Origin: Harmothoe impar | Lineage: Eukaryota; Annelida; Polychaeta; Phyllodocida; Polynoidae | Reading direction: 5' to 3' | Assembly: GCA_947462335.1 (NCBI GenBank) | Contig: OX381714.1 | Span: 54,977,800-55,041,799, forward strand | Length of the DNA stretch: 64,000 bases | In this document: positions 1-11,026 of the stretch, in pieces | Layout of the letters: every line of letters begins with the position of its first letter | Numbering within the stretch: position 1 is the stretch's first letter | The notes under the pieces: model-generated | Databases searched by the model: none | Told to the model about the DNA's origin: nothing | Seen by the model: only the letters and a program-made list of their open reading frames with translations | Program-made: the position numbers and the translations under genes

Positions 1-162
1 ACTCTACATTAGCAGCGCATCATTATTCATCTCTCTTTTTCTCAAAATCGATTTGCCGTAAGGACAACAAACGGCCGTTATTTGTTTCACTGATCAATGT
101 TTCCTGCATGAGTAAACGGGAACAGTATGCTGGGAGATTAGAACGAAGAGACCCTGGTACTG

Positions 163-413
163 TTAACCCTTTAAGGACGGCATAGTGAATTAATATATCA
201 TGCCTTGGTCGCCATGATGCATGAATGCAGACCGTGAAAGTAACTTGCCAGTGCTGCATTCAAGCATCATGCCAACCCTACGTGATGGAGGTGCTCCCGA
301 GGGGTCAGGGTGATGCACCGATGCAGCAGCGGCGAGTTATTCGCCGGGGCTGCATCGGTGCATTAAGACAACAAATGTTATATTTTAGTGACATGCTGCT
401 CTTCAAGGGTTAA
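163..413. repeat. Foldback element, CCCTTTAAGG family, copy 1
   Basis: This copy defines the family. It starts with TTAACCCTTTAAGG at 163 and ends in its inverted form near 413. Inside, a hairpin is built from ATGCAGC, a stem around GGCGAGT/ATTCGCC, and GCTGCAT. Complete copies elsewhere carry two such hairpins between the terminal inverted repeats. There is no coding capacity, so this is a non-autonomous MITE-like element. Confidence 0.75.
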
Positions 414-638
414 GGACGGCAGGATGCTTCTAGTAGTTCTAGGCTCTTTCATGTTCATTTGTTGTTAATGCACTAATGCAGCACTGCATTGGGTACACCA
501 TGTTGGCCCTTCAGAAGTGTATCAGCCACGTATGGTTGACATCATGATGCATTAATGCACCACTGGTGACTTATTCATCCGCATTCATGCTGATAAAATA
601 GCATGGTATTGAAGTACTATGCTGACCTTAAATGGTTA
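411..638. repeat. Foldback element, CCCTTTAAGG family, copy 2
   Basis: It directly abuts copy 1 and shares the TTAAGGACGGCA terminus. It ends at the inverted ACCTTAAATGGTTAA near 638. The internal hairpins are degenerate (TGCAGCACTGCA; ATGCACCACTGG). Confidence 0.6.
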
Positions 639-639
639 A

Positions 640-1220
640 AGTGGGATTATTCTATAGTCTCCCAATTACATTCAGTCAGCTTTACATTGACTGAAATACA
701 TGTGTACTCTTGCAAATGTGTTTTCCTACAGGATGTTTTGGATTAGATATTATTGAACAATCTAATATCAATCTCAATTTCCTAATAATTTCAAGTGATT
801 TCCTTAGTGAACTGCAATTGGACCCTGGTAGTTAAGTACGGCTTATTATTGTAACATAATATTGCCTGATTTGTTATTGGTTCCAACTCAATATCCTAAT
901 GTTAGAATCTCTATGTACCATGTCCAGTGACATTATGTAGTATTGGATCTATTTAGATGAGCCATCCAGTTTTATTAAAGATGTTAAGAAGTAAGAAATA
1001 AGGTTGAGTGAGTGCAGCAATGTCAAATACTGAAGGTAATAGTAGCACCAGGCTTCAGCCGCCCAGAGAATGCTGCCAGAATACTGCCTTCTGCTGCAAT
1101 TGCAGGCAGCAGCACCACTGGTGGAGCCCCCTGGAGATAAGCATGCACACTACTATTGGCTATGTCCAATATCTACTAGTATTGGTCATTTCATGGCACT
1201 GACGATCTTCTCTTGACTTG
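640..1220. other. Intronic sequence, no gene seen
   Basis: AT-rich single-copy-looking sequence downstream of the last RhoGEF exon in this window. The short open frames here have no recognisable domain, and no further Sec14 or spectrin-like exon is visible. Confidence 0.5.
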
Positions 1221-1312
1221 AGTCCCGAAGGGTGGGCATGATGCTTGAATGATGTTTGAATGCAGCGCTGGCGAGTTACTCGCCAGGGCTGCATTCCAGC
1301 ATCATACCGACC
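1221..1312. repeat. Partial CCCTTTAAGG-family hairpin
   Basis: A single hairpin with the stem TGGCGAGT/ACTCGCCA flanked by GAATGCAG and CTGCATTC. It is followed by GACCAAGGACAT, a typical inner segment of the family. A second, shorter hairpin lies at 1404-1470 next to the duplicated exon piece. Confidence 0.55.
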
Positions 1313-1357
1313 AAGGACATAACATATAAAAGGTATAAATAAATACGTTAAACGTGT

Positions 1358-1398
1358 AGCTCTGTGCTGAATCCACTCGTGGTGGTTGTAGGAGATGG
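1358..1398 (-). pseudogene. Duplicated 3' piece of the RhoGEF Sec14 exon
   Basis: This 41-bp piece copies the last part of the functional exon (1502-1542), which encodes SYNHHEWIQHRA. The functional GT donor after the final codon is replaced by AC here, so the copy cannot splice in the same way. The flanking intron and hairpin sequence (about 1298-1398 against 1443-1542) is duplicated with it, which points to a local tandem duplication of about 145 bp. Confidence 0.7.
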
Positions 1399-1501
1399 TA
1401 GATTCCCGAAGGGTTGGCATGATGCCTGAATGATGCATTCATGCATCATGCCGACCAAGGACGTAACATATAAAATGTATAGCTAAAGGTGTATTACTCA
1501 C

Positions 1502-1618
1502 AGCTCTGTGTTGAATCCACTCGTGGTGGTTGTAGGAGATGGACCCCCCCAGGTCCTCCGTCAGCTGGTCGGGGGCCACATACTGGTGCAGCTCGTCCAC
1601 ACTGCTGCACATACACAC
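1502..1618 (-). CDS. MCF2L-like: MCF2L-like RhoGEF, coding exon 6 (end of Sec14 domain)
   Basis: A 39-codon exon with a CAG acceptor before 1618 and a GTGAGT donor at 1501, phase 0 at both ends. It encodes CSSVDELHQYVAPDQLTEDL followed by a GG-SISYNHHEWIQHR segment. This corresponds to the C-terminal part of the Sec14/CRAL-TRIO lipid-binding domain in Dbl-family exchange factors (MCF2, MCF2L, MCF2L2), where a D-LH-YI--SQLTEDLGG segment leads into a W-containing stretch. KALRN/TRIO are more distant relatives and fit less well. The next exons (spectrin repeat, DH, PH) must lie left of the window. The product is a Rho/Cdc42 nucleotide exchange factor, with Sec14 acting in phosphoinositide binding and autoregulation in known relatives. 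Confidence 0.85.
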
Positions 1619-2230
1619 CTGCACAAGGTAAGGGAGAGTTAATCTACTAGTTACAGGGGGGTGATGTTTGCTTGTTTTTGGTGTTTGGCGAAAAAGCCCG
1701 CGCGTTACTTTAGTTCAAATGGGAGGAGGGAAAACTATTCCATCCACTTTTCGCGACTCCGCATAAAATCTCACCACCCCCTCCCCTGTAATTAATAAAT
1801 GAACACTCTGTAATCATGGACAATGTACTTGGCCATACACATCGTACAGAGTACACCTACATGAAGTAATTATAATGTAGGTGTACATCATTGTATGTAT
1901 ACATACAGAGTACAAGACTATTTCTGGTTTGTTGAATTAACTTTATGCTTACAATTCTTTCCATTTTCTCTTTTCCAGCATATACTACATATTTTCATCT
2001 GTTAGTATATATGAATTAGCAACTACATACACTTCAATGTTTATCATAAGGGGTAACTTTGGAAGTAACAGGCACAAAATGGTTCGGAAAGGTCATACTT
2101 TATTCTTGCCTAGTTTATGTTAACATTTGAAGTGTCCTCTAATAACACAATCTTTGAATCTAGAAATTTGTATAAGCTTATTTAGCCACGGATTCCTGGT
2201 TAGTATTTGCTGTGATTGCCAAGATGAGTG
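1619..2230. other. RhoGEF intron, no gene seen
   Basis: AT-rich intronic sequence. A small imperfect inverted repeat (GTACACCTACATGAAGTAAT with ATGTAGGTGTAC) sits near 1850-1890. No coding segment is recognised. Confidence 0.5.
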
Positions 2231-2490
2231 TACACTGAAAAAATATACTTGTCTCCAGACTCGTCTGAGGGACTGTCATAAAATAAACGAGGCAAAATTT
2301 GACTAACCTATTAGGTTACCATCCCACCAATAGAATCTGGAGCTGGAAAATGCCACGTTTTGGGCTGGCACATGCCAAGCGGATCTTTTATCTCCAGCTA
2401 GAAGACCCACTTCCTTGTCACTTAGAGGAGATTTTGACTCATTTATTTTATGACAGTCACCTGGAAGAGTCTGGAGACACTTTTTGAGTG
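2231..2490. repeat. Foldback MITE with TACACTSAAAAA termini
   Basis: The left end TACACTGAAAAA and the right end, TACACTCAAAAA on the other strand, are followed by matching GTCTCCAGACTC and ACTGTCATAAAATAAA blocks. The centre forms a second hairpin from CTGGAGCTGGA and TCCAGCTAG. TA at both ends would fit a Tc1/mariner-type TA target duplication; this is inference. Confidence 0.75.
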
Positions 2491-2722
2491 TATGCTAAAC
2501 CTATGGGGGAATTTATGTATCCCTTCAATCAAGGGTCTAAAAATTATACCTAAACACAATTCAAATGTTATTGTTGAATCTTAACCAATAAAATCATTAC
2601 TAGTTATAATGGTAACGGCTCATTTCAAAGAAACATCTTATCAATGGAGTTTTGAAAAAAAAAATAAAAAAAATGATAATGATAAAAATTCAAAATTATA
2701 AAAATTGAAAAGAGATACTTAC

Positions 2723-2836
2723 CCTGAACTTGAAGTCGTCCTTGACAAACTTGAAGCCCATGTCTGTGAAGGTCCTCTGTATGAAGCCTGACGGACGCAG
2801 TATCAGCACCTCCTGCACCAGCCCCGGGAACGCCCC
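2723..2836 (-). CDS. MCF2L-like: MCF2L-like RhoGEF, coding exon 5 (Sec14 core)
   Basis: A 38-codon exon, phase 0 at both ends, with a CAG acceptor before 2836 and a GTAAGT donor at 2722. It encodes GAFPGLVQEVLILRPSGFIQ, then RTFTDMGFKFVKDDFKFR. The pattern FP--LQ-VL-LRP-GF-QRT followed by a GFKF--DDFK block is characteristic of the Sec14 domain of MCF2-type factors. Frame continues cleanly into the exon at 1502-1618. The intron upstream of this exon is about 24.4 kb and houses three other genes. Confidence 0.87.
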
Positions 2837-2916
2837 CTGGTGGATGCAAACACAACTACATTACACACCAGGTGGCTGAGAGTACAGAAGAAATGGCCTG
2901 ACTGTTTATTACAATT

Positions 2917-3111
2917 TACCGTACCGTCGCGATAAAGCGCCTGGTTTGGAAAGAGCACCGGTTGTGAATAAGCGCTGGGGGTATAGAGGCTACAAATGTT
3001 TTTAAGCACTAAAAACGTGACCTTGAATAAGCGCATGTCTTGTATAAGCGCCTAGGTAAGAGCCCCGACAAATTGAAGAGTGCCCCGGCGCTTATACACG
3101 ACGGTATGGTA
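2917..3111. repeat. Foldback MITE with TACCGTACCGTCG / ATAAGCGCC termini
   Basis: The left end TACCGTACCGTCGCGATAAA and the inverted right end GCTTATACACGACGGTATGG define the element. Inside are several AATAAGCGC / TATAAGCGCC motifs. It resembles the larger element at 33971-34718, which also carries CGCG-TATAAGC termini. Confidence 0.7.
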
Positions 3112-3182
3112 TATCACACTTGGGTGGAAAGACCTGCCCGTATAATACGTACAAAACAATTAACACTAGTGTGGTATAAGTC

Positions 3183-3316
3183 AGTTAAATAGCAGCTAGA
3201 GGCTTGCACTGCGGATATTGGCTCAGTCACAGCTGAGCATACTCGTCTGTGACTCGTGATCAGCTTTGGCTGTCGCCAATATCCGCAGTACAAGCCTCTG
3301 GCTGTGGTTTAACTAC
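3183..3316. repeat. Foldback element, GAGGCTTG-ACTGCGGATATTGGC arms
   Basis: Arms of about 40 bp pair 3183-3222 with 3275-3316. A second small hairpin (GTCACAG / CTGTGAC) lies in the loop. Confidence 0.75.
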
Positions 3317-3407
3317 TACACTGTACATATTTACATGGCTGTTGGATGCGGTCCATTGAACAACCTCTCCTACTGTCAGTGTAAGTCAGATATGGTACCT
3401 GTGAGTA

Positions 3408-3495
3408 GCTGCATAAGTGTCATACGCCTTGGACAATGGTAATTATCCTCGGCTGGTGCATCGGACAATTACCCTGTCCATGGCTTTAACACTTA
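3408..3495. repeat. Short foldback, GGACAAT-GTAATT arms
   Basis: Imperfect arms GCATAAGTGTCATACGCC-TTGGACAATGG and the inverse CCTGTCCATGG-CTTTAACACTTATAC enclose GGCTGGTGCATC. Confidence 0.6.
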
Positions 3496-3549
3496 TACAG
3501 TGACTCGTTTGTACCATACCTACCACGTAATACTCAATATTTACTCTTT

Positions 3550-3668
3550 TAAACCTGTAAGGGTGGCATGGTGCTTTAATGCATTATGTATCTTTGTCGC
3601 CATATTACATACAGGCTACAGAATGACTCGCCAGTTCTGCAGTGATGCATCATGCTGCCCTAACAGGG
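3550..3668. repeat. CCCTTTAAGG-family copy (degenerate)
   Basis: It begins AACCTGTAAGGGTGGCATGG and ends CATCATGCTGCCCTAACAGG. The internal hairpin is reduced to GACTCGCCAGTTCTGCAGTG. Confidence 0.55.
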
Positions 3669-3756
3669 TCCCCTCCAAACAGAACTAGAGGATGACACAA
3701 GAAAGTATCTTATGTACTTCTTCGGAAAAGCTCCAGCTTTATTAACAAGACAGAGT

Positions 3757-3838
3757 GAACGTTCCTACAGTGACATGGTGAATGGTGATGTGTATTTCAC
3801 GAGTTTTACCCATGTAAATAACAAGATATTTCCGAGTA
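3757..3838 (-). repeat. Dispersed repeat shared with 26.8-27.0 kb
   Basis: On the minus strand it contains TTGTTATTTACATGGGTAAA, followed by GAAATACACATCACCAT and TAGGAACGTTCAC. Two tandem copies in opposite orientation lie at 26815-27035, about 70-75% similar by eye. Confidence 0.55.
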
Positions 3839-3839
3839 T

Positions 3840-4954
3840 ACGACACAAGAAAAAATATGTACATAGGAAGAAATGGTTCAAAGTCTTTTGCTTTGAATAG
3901 GTTTTTATTGTCTGACACAATATATATCATGTACAGAGTGATTGTAGACAAAATGTAACGTGATCATTTTTTACATAATATCTTAACTATACCAACATAA
4001 CAGTTGAAATGGGTGGAATCCTTACACTGCTTAAACACATAAATATGGTATACACAGCAGCACAGTATTAACTTTTTAATTCGAGTTTTTGTAATAACTG
4101 CTCACATTGACTACTCGATCATCTCATGTTCCGTCAATCCTCCTGAAATGACTGGAGGCATAAGTGTGATCTCCTAGTCCTAATCCTCAATCGTCTTATT
4201 GAAGCCAGAACACCAAATAAGATGACTATTGTTTTCTAGTAATTATATGATACGTAATAATCGTCTTGTTTTGATTGATTTGGTGAGTGCCATGTATATA
4301 TACAAAACTTAAGTCTGACACAGTAGGTACAACTATTTTTGATTTATTACATTTTCTAGATAAATGCAAACCTTATAGGTTATGAATTATTCATTGTTTA
4401 TCATAGATAGAGACGAGACAGCTGGTTATATTTGAGTTTATATTGCATTTACTGTCACAGTGTGATGTTCATTTCCGATTGGGGAAGGCTTTATTTATTC
4501 CTGTAAATACCGGTCAAGTAGTTTTAAGGAAGTACCATGAATCTGACAGCATTTCTACTTTTGTTTTGGTCCAATGAAGCTTTGCAATGACAGCTGATCT
4601 CATGCAACCACCCTTGACTGGTTCAAGTACCTTTAGAACCCTAATTTGCTGTGATGTTGAACTTTTGCCAATTGTTCACAGCTCCATTATTGATATATTG
4701 ATTTCCCTCTATCTAAAATATCAGTGAATGTGCATGTGGCAAGTTGTAAAATATATTTACAAGAAAATGTGTCCAATGTAATACTTAGATTGAACCCTTT
4801 GATATAAATAGTTGCATGTAGTGTCAACACATTTACTTATAAAACGAAACACAATCCCATAGATATTAATCTTGTCAAATTTTATTGAAACCTTGCAACA
4901 GTATGTTAAATGCACATTGCCAATTGGAAGGAGTTTAGGAGGACTGAAACTGCT
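3840..4954. other. 3' flank of gene A, no gene seen
   Basis: AT-rich sequence between a dispersed repeat and the stop codon of gene A. Apart from the poly(A) signal next to gene A, I see nothing I can name. Confidence 0.5.
4881..4886 (-). promoter_or_regulatory. Poly(A) signal of gene A
   Basis: AATAAA on the minus strand, about 70 bp past the stop codon of gene A at 4955. Confidence 0.55.
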
Positions 4955-7900
4955 TCAGTTGCCTGAGATGACAACACCCGACCTCGTCACAGTCCGACTA
5001 CCTCGCAGACCGCCTTCCAGCTGACGCTCCTTCCATGCATAGTCATAAATAGCACACAGAAGCTGCCTAACCTCCCCAGCATCTTGAAGTTTTACTATGT
5101 TACCTCTGACAACTGTTGTAAAAGGAAGGGTCAATATTGCCCTACGTGCATACAACTTATGTCCCAGAGAGAGAATTTTATCTATTTTGCGTCTGACTTT
5201 CAAGTCTCTGAGTAGATACGTGTCCCAACACATGTTCTCAAATCCTCCAGTGGAGCGTAGGAGGACAGTGTGTTTCATGGTAAATTTGGATAGTTGTACA
5301 GCAAATTCATATATAGCTGGCTGCTCCCGGCCTTCTACAAACAAACTTGTATTGCGCATACCCTTGAGACCTGCATTACGTGGGTGCCAATGCCCTTTAG
5401 CACTGCTTAGAGTTGACTTGGTCCCCATAGCAAACTGCCATCTTGACCAATACAAGCAAGGGAGAGCAAGCTTCACAGAAGGTTTAGACTCTCTGTGTAG
5501 TGGCGGTAGTTCATTCAGTTCAAGGAAGTCCTTGAGTGATATTGCTTTTTTGGTAGTGACTTTAGGCTCAGTTGTAATTTGTGTCTTTACACTTTGAATA
5601 ACTGCCTTCTTTGCTTGCACACTTTGCTTGCACACAGTCTGCACTGATACCTTCACCCTCTTCTTTGCTGCCATCTTAGCTGGTTCCTTAAGAGTCCTTT
5701 GCACTATGTTCCTTCCTGGTGCGTTTTCACTTTTCTCAAACAGAATCTTTGCTTTTGTATTTCGCAGTTCAATAAACATTAAATCCAGCTGCTCTTGAAG
5801 CCTGTTACTAAACATTAGGTCCCTATCCTCAAGGTCATTCTCATGACCATCTTCATCATCATTATCAGAAGGAGATGTGTATTCTACTAGTGCAGGTTTC
5901 TTCCTCCCACTAGGAAAGGTAAAATAGGCCTTTGATACTTCAGAGTCTTCTCTCGGAACGGTTGGACCATGAAGTGCATCATCATCAACATACATTGCTG
6001 TGGGTCTCTTCCTACCTGAAGAAGCAGAAGAGCTGCCTGAATGTGTCTGGGAAAGGATAGGTGTCGCAGAACCCCTGGTGTCAACTGAGGTGGTACGGGT
6101 GAACATACCGACCGCTGATGTACTTGGTTTAGGGGTAGTCTTGCCGGAAATAGCATCAGAATCAGATTGGTCTCTTTTCCTACGTTTAGTAAAAGGAGAG
6201 CTAGAAGAGTCTCCTGAGTTTGACCTGAAGAAAGTAGGTGTAGCAGAGTCACAGATGTCTCTACTGGGGATGGTTTGGGTGTCAATGCTGATCCCTAATG
6301 TACCCTTGTCGAGAACAATCTCTGATATACTTGGCATAGGGGTACCCTTGTCGCAAACGATCTCTGATGTGCCTGGTATAGGGAAACCCTTGTCAAGAAC
6401 AATCCCTGATGTACTTGGTATTGGGGAACCCTTGTCGAGAACAAGCTCTGATGTACTTGGCATATCTCTGTCGAGAACATCCTGAAAGTCAGAGTTAAGT
6501 GTGTCTCTCACCCCACTTATTGTAAAGGCAGAGCTCGAAGAAGAGCTTCCTGAGTTTGTCTTTGAAAGTGTACAAATTGAGGAGGTTCCTGAATTTGTTC
6601 TTGAAAGGGTACAAGAGTTATCCGAGTCGGTGGAGTTGGGGGACCATGTTAGATCATCTGATTGATTCTTTTTCAAATGCATCCCCGATGTACTTGGTAT
6701 ATCTTTGTCCTGAAAAATCGCTGATGTGCCTGGTGTAGGGGTACCCTTGTTGATCTCTGATGTACTTGGTATATCTTTGTCAAGAACGATCCCTGATGTA
6801 TCTGGCATAGGGGTATCCGTGACGAAAACAATCCCGGTTGTATCTGCTATAGGGATTCCCTTGTCGAGAACAATCCCCAATGTATCTGATATAGGGGTAC
6901 CTTTGTCGAGAATGATCCCTGATGTACCTAGTATAGGCGTACCCTTGTCGAGAACAATCCCTGATGTGCTTGGTAAAAAGGTGTCCTTGTCGAGAACGAT
7001 CTCTGATGTGCTTGGCATATCTCTGTCGAGAACATCCTCAAAGTCAGAGTTTAGTGTGTCTCTTACCCCACTTATTGTAAAGGCAGAGCTCGAAGAAGAG
7101 CTTCCTGAGTTTGTCCTTGAGAGTGTACAAATTGAGGAAGTTCCTGAATTTGTTATTGAAAGGGTACGAATGGAGGAGGTTCTTGAATTTCTCCTGGATA
7201 GGGAACAAATGGAGGAATTGTTTGAGTTTGACCTGGAGAGCGAACGGCTAGAAGAGTTATCTGAGTCGATGGAGTTGGAGGACCATGTTAGATCATCTTT
7301 GTCGAGAACAATCCCTGATGTACTTGGTATTGGGGAACCCTTATCGAGAACGATCTCTGATGTGCTTGGCATATCTCTGTCGAGAACATCCTCAAAGTCA
7401 GAGTTTAGTGTGTCTCTTACCCCACTTATTGTAAAGGCAGAGCTCGAAGAAGAGCTTCCTGAGTTTGTCTTTGAAAGTGTACAAATGGAGGAGGTTCTTG
7501 AATTTCTCCTGGATAGAGAACAAATGGAGGACTTGTTTGAGTTTGAGCTGGAGAGGGAACGGCTAGAAGAGTTATCTGAGTTGGTGGAGTTGGTGGACCA
7601 TGTTAGATCATCTGATTGATTCTTTTTCAAATGCATTGCGTAGCGTTGGGCAGGCGTAAGTGTCCTTCGAAATTGGGCGAACATGGCATCTAGGTCTCTA
7701 CGTAGAGAAACGCCATCACGTGCATGTATCTCCTCATCATAGGCCTGGAGAACAGGAATTATGTAAGAGTTAGGTTCATATCATAGAGGCCAATGAAGCA
7801 GTATACTTTGCACTTTTTGCATTGAAAACATAATCAAACTCCCCTTTTTGATTGGGTCGTTTTCATCAAAAAGAAATCCCCAATACTTTTAATATTAAAC

Positions 7901-8338
7901 ATTGTACATCACAAGTTCTGTATAATTATCATGACATAAGATCATAATAATGATTTTATTCTACAAGAAAAACGTTTTAGCACATACTATTGTTATTAGA
8001 CAGCTTCTTTCTCTCTTTCAGCCCATTTGAATGAAGATTTAAGCATGATTAAAAACGTTTAATTTGTATACAAACCATGTACATCTCAGGTCCACTCTCC
8101 TTGTAACAGATGGCCATGATTAGTTCTATGATGCCTTTATAATCATTGAGCATCAGATGCATGCCGCCAGTTGCCTTAGCAAGAAGTTCCCAGAAGTAAT
8201 TTGCAGTTTTCTCCCCTCCACACTGCACAGCATACACACGCACCTGAAGAAGAGTATCGATTTTCAGTTAGCCTTATTTTGCATTAATGTTAAAGGGAGT
8301 GTTCTGTGTTAATGTCATAAGCATTATGACATTAACAC

Positions 8339-8430
<92 letters not shown>

Positions 8431-9085
8431 GCAACAATGGAGGTACACTGTCAAAGTAGCAAATACAATTAGTTGATTTAGGGAAAGTGGTCTATGTAGG
8501 AATATGAATACAGCTTAAAGAATATTTTTCATGAGCTCGATTTTTGCCACCAGGTGGCTGCTGTGTAGGAACCAGCAATTCCCTTTAACTCACCATTTCA
8601 TCATGGAGCCTCCTTGTCTCGTCTTTCCAGTCAATGACACTTTTTCCAGCAGTATACTTTTCCTGCTTCTTGTAGTAGGCAACATTATGTGGGGCTGAGT
8701 CTCCGATCATCACCATGGCTCGCTGAGATCCAGGTTGCCATGACAACTTGGTACGTACTTCCTGCAATACCAGTTCATAACATTCTTCCCAGTCTCCTCC
8801 ATTTGTGCCTTCAACACTGTTGACAAAGTCACACAGTTCATCAACATCCCTAGTGAAGTCCACATGTTTTGTGACATACTTCTCAGCGTCAAAGTAGTCA
8901 CTGTGAGCAAAGATGGATATTCTCAGGAGAGGCATATCCTCAAAGAGACGGGTGATGATGTCAGATGCCTGTGTGCCAAATTTTCTTATATAGGCAGCCA
9001 TGGGTCCAGTTGTGTCAAAGGAGAGGACAATTTCTATTGGTTCACTACGAGGCATTGGCATCACTGGCTCAATTATCCCTGCCAT
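4955..9085 (-). CDS. Gene A: vWA - Ser-rich repeat - GIY-YIG-like protein
   Basis: Joined coding exons are 9085-8594, 8243-8076 and 7744-4955, all phase 0, giving 1149 residues. The start MAG follows a CTTCAG acceptor, as in gene C. Residues 1-220 form a von Willebrand A domain split by an intron. Its metal-site motif reads DTTGPM where paralogs have DTTGSM, so the key Ser is Pro, and HGDY is HSDY. MIGDS is kept. Residues about 265-710 are Ser-rich repeats: LSRTNSG/SSICTLS units, three blocks with ISGVRDTLNSDFEDVLDRDM, and about ten TSGIVLDKG units. The conserved [15 protein letters not shown] leads into the last 190 residues, with AIYEFAVQ, VLLRSTGG and IYDYAWKERQ. I read this as a GIY-YIG-like fold of the plant ET (effector of transcription) kind, by eye only. 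The donor after 8076 is a weak GTTTGT. Function unknown. Confidence 0.75.
8341..8427. repeat. (TA)n microsatellite
   Basis: About 43 uninterrupted TA units in the gene A intron between the two vWA exons. Confidence 0.97.
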
Positions 9086-9382
9086 ATTTTTATTATTCCT
9101 TAATCTGAAGATTTATGAGAAAAGAAATCTTGTTTAGATTAGATAAGTATTGTGAAAATGAATTACATTTTCCAACCACAATTGAATGACTGTTAGAGGG
9201 ACGAAGGGAGAGAGGTGGGAAAGAGTGAGTTAGGGGATTGTAACCAGGCTATCCAGGGTATGGGTAAAGTATTAAGTTGTACTAGTTGCATATAATACAT
9301 TAAATCAATGTTGCTAGTAGTTGAATGGGGCTATTTTCATCAAGAAATTATACTTAGATATGTTATCTGTATAGATACGTAC

Positions 9383-9590
9383 ATCATTATTATGGTGACA
9401 GTTGGCTGTGTAAACTGCTGATCCTTCCAGTACGAAGTCAGTAGAGTGTGTGTATGCTTACTACACACAGAGCTGTTATATTTAAACCCATGAATAAAAT
9501 AGTGACAAGGACTGAGCAGGTCTGGGCCTGCTCTGCTGCACACCCCACCTACAGGGATTCCCCTCAACTACAGGCACTATGGTTAGTCAC
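9383..9590 (-). promoter_or_regulatory. Gene A leader exon and promoter block
   Basis: The block TAGTGCCTGTAGTTGAGGGG, with CCCTGTAGGTGGGG after it, is shared with the regions upstream of genes B and C. The exon ends at 9383 before a GTACGT donor aligned with GTAAGT in the other two genes. Reading frames differ between the three copies, so it is probably untranslated. The 5' boundary is approximate. Confidence 0.6.
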
Positions 9591-9832
9591 AATACTTGTA
9601 ATGGTGGCTCTCCTCCCAACCACTGTTATCACAAATACTGTGAATTGTCTCAATTTTGGCATATCAGAGTGAGTGTCATATTTAAATAATAGTCATCATA
9701 AAAAGAGGTATTTCACATGTATTATAAGGGTAAAGCAAAGTATGATAATGCTGATATAAAATAACATGGTAGCTATTGGTATTCATTTAAGAACCTGTGT
9801 CATAATAATTGTAAGACACCATGCTCCGAACA

Positions 9833-9950
9833 GCACACACAGAAAAGTGAGAGTCATTGTCGCTAAAACTACCCTCACCTGAGGGTCACGCACTGCCTGA
9901 CTCTCAGGTGAGGGTAGTTTTAGCGACAATGACTCTCACTTTTCTGAGGG
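9833..9950. repeat. Near-perfect foldback MITE (TCATTGTCGCTAAAACTACC)
   Basis: Arms AGAAAAGTGAGAGTCATTGTCGC-TAAAACTACCCTCACCTGAG pair with their exact inverse around a short loop. A second copy at 43230-43350 is inserted inside another repeat, which shows mobility. Confidence 0.85.
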
Positions 9951-10037
9951 TGAGGTCAGGGAGGTGGTTGCACCACTGGCTGGTAATACTGGGCTCTATC
10001 AAAGAGATCGGTTACTGGCCCTTGTCTTCTTTATTTT

Positions 10038-10098
10038 CAACAAGAAATTATAGTTAGATATGTTGTCTGTATAGATACTTACATCATTATTATGGTAA
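10038..10098 (-). repeat. Duplicate of the gene A leader 3' end
   Basis: About 58 bp match 9337-9395 with roughly five differences. They include the splice donor region, which reads GTAAGT here and GTACGT at 9382. The conserved promoter block is absent upstream, so this is a partial local duplication. Confidence 0.65.
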
Positions 10099-10770
10099 AC
10101 TTAACAAAGGATGGTCAAGTGGTTTGAATCTACAGTGGCTAGACCAGAACAAATGGGTTGTACAATGTGTACTGTGATAAACCCTGTGCACCTAACCACA
10201 AATCATCCTTACCCATTCTATACAGCTGTGCACTGCTGTCATACAGACATTGTTATTATGTCTATGATATCATTAATATGCCTTCCTCTCGCATTACATT
10301 ATTTTACATTATTGGGGATTAAGATACAGTCCAAAGTACAGATAAATTGACTGGATGCATCAGTATGCTACACAAGGGACGGGAACACAGAGAAAATCCG
10401 CACCTTTGTATATTTTGAGGGCCAACAATACCATTTTATTCATCAGATTTCAATATATTAGCAATAGCTCACAAGCCGTCATATCAGCTAATAATGAAGC
10501 CTACCAAAGGTTATTCTACCTCGCATAAACAGAGTAGCTAAGTACATAGTTGACTACAAAGCTCTCTTGAGATGCACAGTTTTACTCTAAGATCTGGTAT
10601 GAATTAGTCATGTAGAGGATGAAAGGTCCATAGTACTGTGTAAAGCCTATGTATATGTAGATACCACTCGGATCCTCAAAAAGTGAATTCATATGACCAT
10701 CACAAGCTTCTTTCATTGGACGAGCATCATATCGTTTCACATGAACAAAGTATCCATCTTTTTAAAGCAA

Positions 10771-10771
10771 T

Positions 10772-10840
<69 letters not shown>

Positions 10841-10847
10841 TATATAC

Positions 10848-10891
<44 letters not shown>
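10771..10891. repeat. (AT)n microsatellite with ATAC interruptions
   Basis: Alternating AT with occasional C, directly downstream of the truncated 3' end of gene B. Confidence 0.95.
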
Positions 10892-10894
<3 letters not shown>

Positions 10895-11026
10895 CTTTAT
10901 AAAGACGCGTGTTTATAAATATATATATCGGAGTCGCGCCTCAGGTCTATCTCTAGTTCTCACCACTGCTACCAGGAGGGCCACTGTTGGATCCCTACCT
11001 GGGCAGTCCCAGTCAGGTGTACGATC

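Noticed and set aside
2625..2855. Minus frame MCLHPPGG...
   Set aside because: It overlaps the Sec14 exon in the wrong frame; the true frame gives the conserved GAFPGLVQEV segment.
5097..7619. Plus-strand frames of up to 297 codons
   Set aside because: Antisense of gene A's repeat region; no domain, while the minus frame is conserved with gene C.
8287..8472. Frame of repeated Tyr-Ile
   Set aside because: Translation of the TA microsatellite.
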